Virus record (IMG/VR): IMGVR_UViG_3300030099_005700
Span: 1 to 59,846 of that record
DNA length: 59,846 nt
Reading direction: 5' to 3' (one strand)
Source of the DNA: a virus
Every line of letters begins with the position of its first letter. The stretch's first letter is position 1. Position numbers and translations under genes: made by a program. The notes beneath the pieces are model-generated. The model was not told where the DNA came from. It saw only the letters and a list, made by a program, of their open reading frames with translations, and ran no database searches. Shown in pieces: positions 50,545-58,447 of the stretch.

Positions 50545-51909
50545 CTATGCGGCGGCGGTATTAGTGTCGCGCTTGAAGATGACAACGTATCCGAAGCTGG
50601 TCTTAATTGGCTTCGATGCGCTGGCCATGATTCCCCGGAAGAAACCAATTGTGCCATCAGGATTGTAAGTGGCGTCGGGGATGTTAGTCCACTTGAAGTC
50701 GCCCTTATAATTGACGGGGTCGAAGGTGATTCCGTTGCCACCAGTGAGCGGTGCAGGGATCAGGGACTCCATGACGTTGTCAACAAGGACATAAGCGGCT
50801 TCAAACTCAGCACTTTCGTAATCTGCGTTCGGGACAACAACTCCACCAGATACAGTATAAGGATCGACTCTGACGAGAGTGTTTGCCTCTCCTCCGCGAC
50901 TCTTATAACGAGTGGTGAGATCGTCGACCAAGTGGTAGAAACCCCTGAAGCTTTTCTCAACACCAAGAGGTGCAATCAGTTCGCCAACTCGTGCATTGTT
51001 GTAACGCACATCATCGCGGAACTCAGCCTCAGTCTGAAGCTGGTAAGAAGCCTCAGAAGAAAGGACTACCGAGAAGATTGGGCGACCGTTCTCACGACCG
51101 TAGGCGTTGGTACCTGCACCAGCGCGAACAAGCTTAAAGTAAATCTTGTCCATGATGGCGTTGGAGATGTTAGCATCAGGCTCCAGTTCTCCAGTTCCGT
51201 CTCCTCCGGGCTCCGGAGGATCAAGGTCACCAGTCTTTACGGTAGACCCAGCTTGTGCCAAACCATCGGTAGTGTCTTCTACGAACGACTGCTTGTCCTC
51301 TACAGAAGAGATAAAGGTCGTGCTAGCAGACTTACAAAGAACGCAGTTATCAGCAAGGCGGTCATACTCGTCGCGGTAGCGATTTTCCCAGCTATGACGG
51401 ACAGACTCCTTGAGGAGGTCCATGATAGCGCGGAGCTGATCGGTACGATGAGCAGCATAACGAAGATCTTCAACATTGATCTTCGGGGACTCGACCGTAG
51501 CCTTTTTCAGGCTGTATTTCTTGAGTACCTGAGAGAAGTCAATTTTAGAAGTGCCTTCGTCACCAGTGTTACGAACATCCTCAATCTGACCATCGGTGAA
51601 GCCAGTCCTGCTGGAGGCTACAGCCGAAAGATTGATAGTATTCCAATTAAGTCCCAAAACGGGGGTCGCGTTCAACGCGCCACTCTTAAGTGGAAGTGCC
51701 CTATCGTAAACGAGGGTGTTGAGTTGATAGCCCATCCCGTCAGGGAAAGTGCTTTGTTTAACAAGGTCAATCCACGGGGAAGTGTGGAGAGTTGACTTGT
51801 GAATATCGTTACCGATGCGATTAGCTTCCTGAGTCAGGATAACGTTAATTGCATTGGCGTCATTTGCAAAAGTGCCGTCTGGAAGAGCGGCATTGGTTGA
51901 AACTCCCAT
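50545..51909 (-). CDS. Major capsid protein
   Basis: 454 residues from the ATG at 51909 (MGVSTNAALPDG); an ATG at 51954 adds 15 hydrophobic residues and is less likely. Features expected of an HK97-fold capsid protein: a helical N-terminal part, an RATDQ-like helical spine (YAAHRTDQLRAIMDLLKESV), beta-rich C-terminal half (FGYVVIFKRD). Identified mainly by position after scaffold and by its own promoter and terminator. I assign it as capsid by context, not by a diagnostic motif. Confidence 0.78.
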   Translation of the reverse strand: MGVSTNAALPDGTFANDANAINVILTQEANRIGNDIHKSTLHTSPWIDLVKQSTFPDGMGYQLNTLVYDRALPLKSGALNATPVLGLNWNTINLSAVASSRTGFTDGQIEDVRNTGDEGTSKIDFSQVLKKYSLKKATVESPKINVEDLRYAAHRTDQLRAIMDLLKESVRHSWENRYRDEYDRLADNCVLCKSASTTFISSVEDKQSFVEDTTDGLAQAGSTVKTGDLDPPEPGGDGTGELEPDANISNAIMDKIYFKLVRAGAGTNAYGRENGRPIFSVVLSSEASYQLQTEAEFRDDVRYNNARVGELIAPLGVEKSFRGFYHLVDDLTTRYKSRGGEANTLVRVDPYTVSGGVVVPNADYESAEFEAAYVLVDNVMESLIPAPLTGGNGITFDPVNYKGDFKWTNIPDATYNPDGTIGFFRGIMASASKPIKTSFGYVVIFKRDTNTAAA

Positions 51910-52000
51910 TGTATTAGATAGTAAAGTTAAGGAAAAAAAGACCCTTTCCCCCATTGTGGGGCCAAAGAATCAAACGAAGATGTAGGTGAATCCCGCTTCC

Positions 52001-52097
52001 TAGAACTATTTACATGGCTAGAGCAACCAGCAGTATTCGGGTAAGAGAGGCAAAGCTCTGGAGATGACGCGTAGAACTATTTAAGGCTAGAGCAACC
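52001..52097. repeat. Direct repeats in the capsid leader
   Basis: TAGAACTATTTA...GGCTAGAGCAACC occurs at 52001-52028 and 52072-52097, about 70 bp apart, in the 200-base leader between the capsid promoter and its start. GCTAGAG/GCTCTAG words also recur at 52161, 52287 and near 52730. They may be binding sites or leader structures tuning capsid expression. Confidence 0.7.
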
Positions 52098-52117
52098 TGT
52101 CATCTGTTATTTTTGGA

Positions 52118-52145
52118 TTATTACGTAAATCCTTAATTATGTCAA
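52118..52145 (-). promoter_or_regulatory. Capsid promoter
   Basis: On the - strand TTGACA (52140-52145), 16-bp spacer, TAATAA (52118-52123). It lies about 210 bases upstream of the capsid start, between it and the reversed lipoprotein cassette. A separate promoter for the most abundant protein makes sense because the scaffold operon is terminated before the capsid gene. Confidence 0.7.
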
Positions 52146-52195
52146 CCAGAGATTTATTCTGCTCTAGCTGCCTTAAGGGTGTATAACTCAAACAC

Positions 52196-52282
52196 ATGAT
52201 AGATCAAGACCCAACATTGGTGGCTATGCTGATAGTTTCAATAATTTTCCTAGTAGCCATAGCGAAAAGTCTGGACATGTGA
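52196..52282 (+). CDS. 28-residue membrane peptide (candidate)
   Basis: MIDQDPTLVAMLIVSIIFLV then AIAKSLDM: an acidic N-terminus and one membrane segment. It opens the + strand cassette within the - strand virion operon. A TATAAC box at 52182-52187 would put the transcription start nearly on its ATG. Very short, so only composition and context support it. Confidence 0.45.
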   Translation: MIDQDPTLVAMLIVSIIFLVAIAKSLDM

Positions 52283-52308
52283 TTTCGCTCTAGATAAAAG
52301 GCGGAGTT

Positions 52309-52518
52309 ATGAAACAAACATTATTCGTAATCGCGGCGGGATGCACCTTAGCAGTGTCTTCCTGCTCTACGATGGACTTGGGCGGGTCAGTACCTCTCCC
52401 ATTCACTGAGCCATCAACTTCAGCAAAGTTGGACCTTAATCTTCGACCGATGCCCCCGCGATTTTGTATTGGGGTGGACCTCGTTCCGACAGAAGAAGAA
52501 ACCCCTGAATCAGAATAA
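52309..52518 (+). CDS. Small lipoprotein in a reversed moron-like cassette
   Basis: 69 residues: signal MKQTLFVIAAGCTLAVSSC with a lipobox ending at Cys19, then a Pro/Thr/Glu-rich mature region (DLGGSVPLPFTEPSTSAKLD) and an acidic end. GGCGGAG precedes the ATG. It would be exported and anchored in the membrane. Reversed orientation, its own terminator and the lipoprotein signal fit a superinfection-exclusion or host-surface modifying moron; alternatively a stray outer spanin. The opposite-strand frame here is a shadow. Confidence 0.72.
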   Translation: MKQTLFVIAAGCTLAVSSCSTMDLGGSVPLPFTEPSTSAKLDLNLRPMPPRFCIGVDLVPTEEETPESE

Positions 52519-52521
52519 GTC

Positions 52522-52593
52522 ATGGCCTACGGAAACCCAAAACCAAAACCCAAGCCTAAGCCAACAAAGCCCAAAACAAAGGGCGGCTACTAA
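52522..52593 (+). CDS. 23-residue Pro/Lys peptide
   Basis: MAYGNPKPKPKPKPTKPKTK then GGY. The ATG follows the lipoprotein stop by three bases in the TAAGTCATGG start context. Such short Pro-Lys-rich peptides with a Gly-Tyr end occur in marine phages. It ends before the terminator at 52616. Function unknown. Confidence 0.6.
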   Translation: MAYGNPKPKPKPKPTKPKTKGGY

Positions 52594-52615
52594 TGTAACC
52601 CGCTTGGCAAACCAG

Positions 52616-52653
52616 AAAAACCCGCTTCGTTGCTCATGCGAAGCGGGTTTTTT
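52616..52653. terminator. Bidirectional terminator
   Basis: Five A, a 9-bp GC-rich stem (52621-52629 with 52639-52647) and six T. It ends the + strand lipoprotein cassette and, read the other way, the - strand scaffold operon. It lies between two converging units: a typical economical arrangement. Confidence 0.9.
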
Positions 52654-52699
52654 GTGTCGATCAAATCGACATGACCTTAGAACATGTCGATGTAAGGCC

Positions 52700-52807
52700 T
52701 TATCCTAGACACGACGCTAGAGCCGAAAAAACAAAATATAAAGTTATAGTGATAACAGCCCCCCACACAAAGGCTAGAAAAACGTAGAAAGGCCTACGAT
52801 CTCGCAT
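52700..52807 (-). CDS. 35-residue membrane microprotein after scaffold
   Basis: MRDRRPFYVFLAFVWGAVIT and so on: a basic N-terminus, a long membrane segment, and LASC at the end. ATG lies two bases after the scaffold stop, so it is coupled with scaffold translation. Unlisted small frame; supported by composition and context. Role unknown, perhaps lysis timing or membrane targeting of procapsids. Confidence 0.55.
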   Translation of the reverse strand: MRDRRPFYVFLAFVWGAVITITLYFVFSALASCLG

Positions 52808-52809
52808 CA

Positions 52810-54018
52810 CTAACTTCCTAGAGCGGCATTGATGCTATCCTCAAAGCTCATCTCACTCGTGACCCCTGCTGGAGTGGCAGAACTTTTGGTCTGCCCTGAC
52901 ATTGCAGGTTCTGCGGTCTCATAATCCGCAAGACGGTCAGTCAAAAGTTCGTTTTCTTTCCGCATCGACATATAGGCTTTGACGATATTGGGGAGAAGCT
53001 GGGCAGACACAGCATTAAAAGCGTGGTCTACAGGGTGGATTACAGAAGGATCATTTTCTGCGGCTTTAGTCTGGATTGCCTCCATATCTAAATCTTCCAA
53101 ACCAGAAAGAAAAGGTAGCTTTTGTTGCACTCTTTCAACAACATTTCGGGTTACATTAGCCCGCAACTTCGCTTTTTCTGCCGCCATTTGGGCATGCTCT
53201 TGCTCTTCTAGGGCTTTCGCTTCGCTCAAAGCGGCTTCAGCATTCTCAAGAAGATACTGCCGTCTCTCAACTATAGGTTCAACTTCTTCTATAATCCGAT
53301 AAATCTTGGCTTTGTCCCTATCGCTGGCGTCAGCGAGCAACTCATCAAGCTGCTCATCCTGTTGTTCAGGATCATCAAGGGCCAAAACGTCAACAAGAGC
53401 ATCAGGATCGACATTATATTTGTCCGCAATCTGGTCGGCCTGTTCCATTAAAGACGACAAAGGCTCAGTAATAGCCTCTCGGTAGGCGTTTGTAGACTCT
53501 AAATCAGACAACATCTGGCGTTGTTCAAACTCAGCGACTCTGCTTTGGAGTTGTTCTATATCTTTATTTTCAGTCAGGCCCGTTAGCTCTTTGATTTTAG
53601 CTTCATTTATCTGTTGTTGTTGCCGTAGGGCCTCTAACTCAGACTTACTAGACTTTAACTCAGACTTCAGTTGCTTGAATCGGGATGCAGCTTTCGGGGT
53701 CCAATCGTCCCCTATATCCTCAGTAAGAGCCTCAATCGGTTCTTCCCCGCCAGATTCTTCAGCGGCTGGCTCCTCAGCAGCAGGTTCTTCAGCGGCTGGC
53801 TCCTCAGCAGCAGGTTCTTCAACGGGTTCTTCAGCAGCAGGTTCTTCAGCAGCAGGTTCTTCAGCAGAGTCAGACGGTTCTGCATTAAAATTAGCAAAAG
53901 CTGCCTCTAAAGAATCCTCAAAAGAGAGGTCTCCAGCCCCTGCATCCGGCAGAGCTTCAATGTTTACTCCTGCCTCCTCTGCGGGGGCCTCGGCTACGGA
54001 TTCTGTATGTGGTTCCAT
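52810..54018 (-). CDS. Capsid scaffolding protein
   Basis: 402 residues, highly acidic. AAEEP repeats occupy residues about 53-90, followed by a long coiled coil (KQLKSELKSSKSELEALRQQ) and a helical C-terminal half. The N-terminal SFEDSLEAAF recurs as SFEDSINAAL at the C-terminus. Length, acidity, coiled coil and place just before the capsid gene are those of scaffolding proteins, which guide procapsid assembly and exit. The start overlaps the preceding gene by 25 bases. Confidence 0.85.
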   Translation of the reverse strand: MEPHTESVAEAPAEEAGVNIEALPDAGAGDLSFEDSLEAAFANFNAEPSDSAEEPAAEEPAAEEPVEEPAAEEPAAEEPAAEEPAAEESGGEEPIEALTEDIGDDWTPKAASRFKQLKSELKSSKSELEALRQQQQINEAKIKELTGLTENKDIEQLQSRVAEFEQRQMLSDLESTNAYREAITEPLSSLMEQADQIADKYNVDPDALVDVLALDDPEQQDEQLDELLADASDRDKAKIYRIIEEVEPIVERRQYLLENAEAALSEAKALEEQEHAQMAAEKAKLRANVTRNVVERVQQKLPFLSGLEDLDMEAIQTKAAENDPSVIHPVDHAFNAVSAQLLPNIVKAYMSMRKENELLTDRLADYETAEPAMSGQTKSSATPAGVTSEMSFEDSINAALGS

Positions 54019-54299
54019 TCGTCTATTGTCGGTTGTTGGCCAGAGTTTGGTTGTTTGGTTAGCTTTTCCAAATCATTGAAAGCATCTCTATAGCCCGCGT
54101 ACCAACTTAGTTTGTGGCTATTCTCTTGTGGGTCAGTCCCAATAGAGGAAACAGTAGGCCCAGCGGCTTCTTTTAAGATCGCAATAGCCTGCTGTAAAGC
54201 GGGTTCTTCAACAATTTCCCGCAACTTCGTAACAGCCTTTATATCTTTAAACCACCACTCCAATTTAATTGGAACGGTGGGTTTCTTTTTACTGGGCAT
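53994..54299 (-). CDS. Small virion-operon protein, function unknown
   Basis: 101 residues, basic N-terminus (MPSKKKPTVPIKLEWW), helical thereafter (WYAGYRDAFNDLEKL). Between the metallopeptidase and scaffold genes, overlapping the latter by 25 bases. I have seen similar YRDAFNDLE patterns in small phage head-operon proteins but can name no function. Confidence 0.65.
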   Translation of the reverse strand: MPSKKKPTVPIKLEWWFKDIKAVTKLREIVEEPALQQAIAILKEAAGPTVSSIGTDPQENSHKLSWYAGYRDAFNDLEKLTKQPNSGQQPTIDEWNHIQNP

Positions 54300-54312
54300 T
54301 ATGTTTGTTCTT

Positions 54313-55566
54313 CTAAGACAGTCTTCTATCTACAGCCTCTTGGAAAGACTCTTTACTCTCGACAAGAGAAGGGATCATTTCGCGGCTTATATCAAGAAAT
54401 CTTTTTCGTCTGTCTTTACCTTTTATTTTAATTGGGGCTTTTTCGCCCCCTTTCAGACCGTGTTTATCTACGTAATTTTCTTTGTGATACCCCTGACCTA
54501 TTGTCTTTAATCTCTTATCATAGTCGTCTAATCGTCGGGCTGCGATGTGGTGGGTTCTGCGGGACGCTGGGATGCTGGAGCCATACCTCATCTCCCGTAA
54601 AGTTTTTTTGATGTACTCCCTTTGTTTGGGGGTCATATCGTCATAATCATTGAGACCAAGACCAAACAATCTTAGTCCGGCGTCGATGTCTCTCTTAACG
54701 ACGGGGAACCGTTTACCGGTATGCGCCCTAGTGTCTTTCCCTGCGTATCTCACCGGAGGTGTCTCGTCGTCTTCCGGCCCATACAAAGATATGTCTTCAG
54801 CTTTAGGGTCGCTAACTGTATCGAGATATCCATAGAAACGGCTAACTTCTGAAGGTAGTTTTTTCCTGAAAGCTAGCTTTTCTTCTCTGCTCATGGCGTC
54901 ATACTCGGCTATTTTCTTATCAAACTTCTCAGGCGTATCAATACGTGCGCCAGTCTTTTGATATTCTAGCCTTGTCAACGCAGCTAGGGCTGGTGCAAAT
55001 TCGGAGGGGCTTGTTTCTGGGTAAGTTGTTTTCTGACGAGATAAATCTACGGGGTCGGTTATACTTTTTCTAGGCTTCTCCTTTCCTAGTTTATCATAAA
55101 AGGGGTATTCAGAAAAAGTCATCGCATGAGTCAGTTCATGGCCTAATGTGTCTTTAGGAGTGCTGACATCCCCCTTTAATATGGCATTTACCCTGCTATC
55201 GTATTCTGCTTGGGTTGGTTCTAACTCAAGCTCAAGCCAGCCTGCCGCAGGGTTACTTCGGGGATACGCGAATGCCGCGCCTCCCTCATCCACCGCCACA
55301 GCCTCTATAGATGAAAAATCTGGTTTAGCCACTAACGTCCTGTAGGTGTGGTCTTGAAGATGGACATTTTTTTCGTCTATATCTAAAGGGGGTAATCCTC
55401 TCGCACCCCTGTAATTGTTAGCCTTCTTTAATTCCGCTTCGACATTTTTTGTACTGCCGTAGCCTAAGTCAGCTAAAGCCGCTTTTTTATCTAGCACGGC
55501 TTTCTCTCCTCCCCTTAAACGGCGTAGGACTGTTGCTATATTAGCGGGTGTCGGTTTTTCGGCCAT
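54313..55566 (-). CDS. HExxH metallopeptidase in the head operon
   Basis: 417 residues. HELTH near residues 142-148 (DTLGHELTHAMTFSEY) and a downstream SPSEFAPALAALTRLEY that could give the third ligand define a zincin-type peptidase. Position between portal and scaffold is where head-maturation proteases are encoded, so it may cut the scaffold or capsid, but classical prohead proteases are serine enzymes. It could also be a packaged enzyme. Confidence 0.75.
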   Translation of the reverse strand: MAEKPTPANIATVLRRLRGGEKAVLDKKAALADLGYGSTKNVEAELKKANNYRGARGLPPLDIDEKNVHLQDHTYRTLVAKPDFSSIEAVAVDEGGAAFAYPRSNPAAGWLELELEPTQAEYDSRVNAILKGDVSTPKDTLGHELTHAMTFSEYPFYDKLGKEKPRKSITDPVDLSRQKTTYPETSPSEFAPALAALTRLEYQKTGARIDTPEKFDKKIAEYDAMSREEKLAFRKKLPSEVSRFYGYLDTVSDPKAEDISLYGPEDDETPPVRYAGKDTRAHTGKRFPVVKRDIDAGLRLFGLGLNDYDDMTPKQREYIKKTLREMRYGSSIPASRRTHHIAARRLDDYDKRLKTIGQGYHKENYVDKHGLKGGEKAPIKIKGKDRRKRFLDISREMIPSLVESKESFQEAVDRRLS

Positions 55567-55581
55567 ATCTTTTCTCTGGCC

Positions 55582-57807
55582 TTATGTTTGTTCTTCTCGG
55601 AACTCAAGAGCAGCCTTCGCATCGCGCATGGCTTGTTCCTGCTCAAACTTACGCTGCTTGATCGCCATATCGAGTTCCGCTTTCTGTTGGGCGATCTGCA
55701 TTTCAACCTGAGCCTTTTGCATCTTCATGTCAACTTCAGAAGGACCAGTTGGTTGTTCTCCAGATTCTTGGGCGGCTTGGGCCTGATCTCGCTGGATCTT
55801 CTCAAGGGCCTTCATCGTATTATTGATGGCCTCTTCAGCGAACTGCAATATCTGATTGGTCTGGGATACCAACCCTTCCAAAGCTGGATCACCAGCAGCA
55901 AACTGGACAGTCTCGCTGATATGCTGGTAAAGAGCCTGCAACGCTGGCAGCGCCTGCTGCGGATCTACCTGCCCAGCATTGATGCCCTCGATCAACTGCT
56001 GCAAGAGTGGGGCGTGTACCTGCAAATGTTGACCGTGTAATTCGTTGGATACAACTGGTACAGGCTGGCCCTGCTGCAATTGGCTATTCTCAAGAACTGC
56101 TATCTTCGTATCCACCGCTGGACGGCTTTCCACTTCTGTTGAAACATATCTGTCAGCCAAGTCGTGGCCCACGCGAGTGCTAACAATATCTCTAGTAAGA
56201 TTGCGACGACCAACATCATCGAATTGACCACTAATGCCCTGCAACTCTCGAAGAGATACAAGTCGGTTGGCGAGTGATCCGCTTCCAATGGAGCGAACCG
56301 CTTTGGTCCTTTCGACATCGAGTTTTTTGATGAATTCCGCATCTACACCTCGTTTCTCACATCTGGAATAAAAATCCTTTACCGCTGTATCCTGTTTCTT
56401 GGACTGGACAACACGCCTGACCATTTCACGCATCAGGCGATTCCAACTTGCATAGAACAGGTTAAGGGTTGCACCACTGATACGGGTAGCGACATCCATG
56501 TCCGAAACTACCTGCATCTGGTTCCTGTAAGGTGAACCCTGCTGGGGTCCATATGTACTGATTGTATCAGTATTTAACTGTAGTTGTTGCGTTAAGTCTT
56601 GCAGGGCGGGCTGAACAGCAGTTCCCAGATTGGGTATCGCCTTCTCTACGATCTTGACGTTAGGCGACATAACGGCGTATGCGCCGTAGAAAGTAAATTG
56701 TAACTCATCCAGTGAACGCTGGTTCTCTGGTTGGATCATCACGGCAGACGACAACATCGCGCCATCAATCTGCTGGCAACGCAAACGATTGCTGGTCTGG
56801 ACATGGTTAAAGATCCGCTGGCCCAGACCCCTGATGGAATGGTAGGTGCCGTTCGACCCAACACCATATGTGAACATGATATAAGCCTGTTCCGGTTTTT
56901 CATACCGGCTGGCTTTCTTATACATGAACTGCTTCGGGGTATCCTCCGCACAAATGTAATGGCTAATACTGCCGTCCATCTCCCTGACCCAGAAATGCAG
57001 GACATCCACAGTCGGGTTCTGGATGCCAGCGTGGATATCGTTGTTCTTGAACTCTGCCTGCAAGGACTCGTACTCACCAAGAAGACTACGATTTCCGGTG
57101 CGCCCAGTATGCTTAACATTCTTAACCATCACCCGCTTCACCTCATCCACATCCCAACCAACCGCTTTCGCCGCCTTCTCATTGCGAATGAACGCATACA
57201 ACTCATGCAGGTGGTACTGCCTCCTGCCTACTGCGACATCAATACTTTCTTCAGTAGCGGGCGTCTGGCGGGGGATCAGCATATCGGCAAAACTGCCGAC
57301 CTTGAAACGCCAGTCATCAGCGGAATCAAAATACGCGATACCCACACCGTGTTTAATAAACGTGGTGCAAAGACGCAGGTAAGAGCTGTGGAACTCAGGC
57401 CAGTTCCTGAAGAGATGGGTCAACTCTTCGGCAACAATTTCTTCCTTCGGCCCAGTTTCACTGCGCTCACCAGTAGTGGCCTTCACATCGACAAACCGCT
57501 CCAGCGAACTGTACAGATCTACATAAGCAGATAACGCAACATCCAGAATCCGCTGGGCCTCGCCAAAGTTCAAATTGGTTTTAAGCGACTGACCACTCAA
57601 GGCGAGCTTGCCCGTATTGTAGGGCGCGGCCCCATCGAACATCGCGTCTACTCTAGCGCGGTTGACCGCTGACTTCTCATCAGCCCTGTGCAGGGTTGCA
57701 AAAATATTAACCGCCGACTTTACATCTTTAAGGCGGGTAGTGGCGGGCTTGCCCTTTTCATCAAGACCCTCAAGGTCCAGCCCGTCTAATTCGTACATGT
57801 CCGACAT
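55582..57807 (-). CDS. Portal protein
   Basis: 741 residues from the ATG at 57807 (MSDMYELDGLDLEG); longer frames run into the previous gene and are disfavoured. VFDMWRR-like wing is absent, but GVGIAYFDSADDW, FGAYAVMSPNVKIVEKAIPN and the long C-terminal coiled coil with Gln/Ala repeats (MQKAQVEMQIAQQKAEL) are like large portals of short-tailed phages. Portals form the dodecameric DNA gateway bound by terminase. Position before peptidase, scaffold and capsid supports this. Confidence 0.85.
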   Translation of the reverse strand: MSDMYELDGLDLEGLDEKGKPATTRLKDVKSAVNIFATLHRADEKSAVNRARVDAMFDGAAPYNTGKLALSGQSLKTNLNFGEAQRILDVALSAYVDLYSSLERFVDVKATTGERSETGPKEEIVAEELTHLFRNWPEFHSSYLRLCTTFIKHGVGIAYFDSADDWRFKVGSFADMLIPRQTPATEESIDVAVGRRQYHLHELYAFIRNEKAAKAVGWDVDEVKRVMVKNVKHTGRTGNRSLLGEYESLQAEFKNNDIHAGIQNPTVDVLHFWVREMDGSISHYICAEDTPKQFMYKKASRYEKPEQAYIMFTYGVGSNGTYHSIRGLGQRIFNHVQTSNRLRCQQIDGAMLSSAVMIQPENQRSLDELQFTFYGAYAVMSPNVKIVEKAIPNLGTAVQPALQDLTQQLQLNTDTISTYGPQQGSPYRNQMQVVSDMDVATRISGATLNLFYASWNRLMREMVRRVVQSKKQDTAVKDFYSRCEKRGVDAEFIKKLDVERTKAVRSIGSGSLANRLVSLRELQGISGQFDDVGRRNLTRDIVSTRVGHDLADRYVSTEVESRPAVDTKIAVLENSQLQQGQPVPVVSNELHGQHLQVHAPLLQQLIEGINAGQVDPQQALPALQALYQHISETVQFAAGDPALEGLVSQTNQILQFAEEAINNTMKALEKIQRDQAQAAQESGEQPTGPSEVDMKMQKAQVEMQIAQQKAELDMAIKQRKFEQEQAMRDAKAALEFREEQT

Positions 57808-57841
57808 TAGAAAATTGATGATACCTTTACCATGATTCCTG

Positions 57842-58273
57842 TCAAGAGTTAGGGTAACAGGTGTCCATGATACGGGATAGGGGGATGTTGTGCTTTTTGC
57901 CCTCCGCACTACGCAATCTTACGTAAGGCTGATTCCCTCTATATGACTCCTGAACAATGAAGGGGTGCCTCCCGCTACCGCCCACAAGATTACTGACCTT
58001 CCACACCGCGCCATAGGGTGTGACTACGTAGTCTGGATAATCAGGAATCGGGGTATAGGAATCACGGGGCAGGGTTCGGGTGCGGGCTTCAGGATCGGTG
58101 TGCCGGATGCGGCGGGTAGAGCCGTCATCAGCCTTGACCTGTGTCTGCCACCCCGAATCAATCCAACTGCGAGCCATGCGCTTCTTGGTCTTGGTATTGT
58201 AGACGAACCCGTTGTCGGAAAGGGCGTAATCAGACGCGCCGGGAATAGGTGTAAAAACAGGGGATTGGCTCAT
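57842..58273 (-). CDS. NUMOD4-like DNA-binding protein
   Basis: 143 residues with two copies of a NUMOD4-like pattern, FTPIPGASDYALSDNGFVYN and YTPIPDYPDYVVTPYGAVWK, and a final NIPLSRIMDTCYP. NUMOD4 is a DNA-binding module of HNH homing endonucleases, but no HNH or GIY-YIG catalytic motif follows. It may be a stripped homing endonuclease or a regulator. First gene behind the promoter at 58282. Confidence 0.65.
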   Translation of the reverse strand: MSQSPVFTPIPGASDYALSDNGFVYNTKTKKRMARSWIDSGWQTQVKADDGSTRRIRHTDPEARTRTLPRDSYTPIPDYPDYVVTPYGAVWKVSNLVGGSGRHPFIVQESYRGNQPYVRLRSAEGKKHNIPLSRIMDTCYPNS

Positions 58274-58281
58274 GCAAAAGG

Positions 58282-58310
58282 TTGATAAACCATAGGGCCA
58301 AAAGGGTCAA
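58282..58310 (-). promoter_or_regulatory. Promoter of the portal operon
   Basis: On the - strand TTGACC (58305-58310), 17-bp spacer, TATCAA (58282-58287). The predicted start near 58275 is within two bases of the ATG at 58273, so the first message would be leaderless, as for the P1 gene. Confidence 0.62.
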
Positions 58311-58349
58311 CACTTTTCTTGGTACCGATGATGGCCAGAAATCGAAATG

Positions 58350-58432
58350 AAAAACTCCCTCCTAAATATACTTGGTACTAATGATAAGATCATCAGTACC
58401 ATATATATTTGGGGAGGACTTTTTGAGTTCGG
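58350..58432. repeat. 83-bp imperfect palindrome, copy B
   Basis: Same length and orientation as copy A at 26425-26507 with scattered base changes. Outer arms here are longer (AAAAACTCCCTCCTAAATATA against TATATTTGGGGAGGACTTTTT). It begins 15 bases after the stop of the 58448 gene (reading the - strand) and upstream of the portal promoter. A partial third match, TTGGTACCGATGATGG, occurs at about 58319. Confidence 0.85.
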
Positions 58433-58447
58433 TTTTGCAAACGCGCT

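Noticed and set aside
50524-51795. A 423-residue open frame on the + strand opposite the capsid gene
   Set aside because: It mirrors the capsid coding region, has no recognisable domain and the opposite frame has virion context, promoter and terminator. Long antisense frames are common shadows here.
51960-52140. tRNA-like sequence in the capsid leader
   Set aside because: Repeated GGTTGC and GCTCTAG words suggested arms, but no acceptor stem, anticodon stem or T loop could be assembled on either strand.
52290-52523. A 77-residue - strand frame opposite the lipoprotein
   Set aside because: No signal or domain; the + strand frame has a signal peptide, lipobox and ribosome-binding-like sequence.
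56731-57534. A 267-residue + strand frame opposite the portal gene
   Set aside because: Shadow of the portal coding sequence, with no start context or domain.
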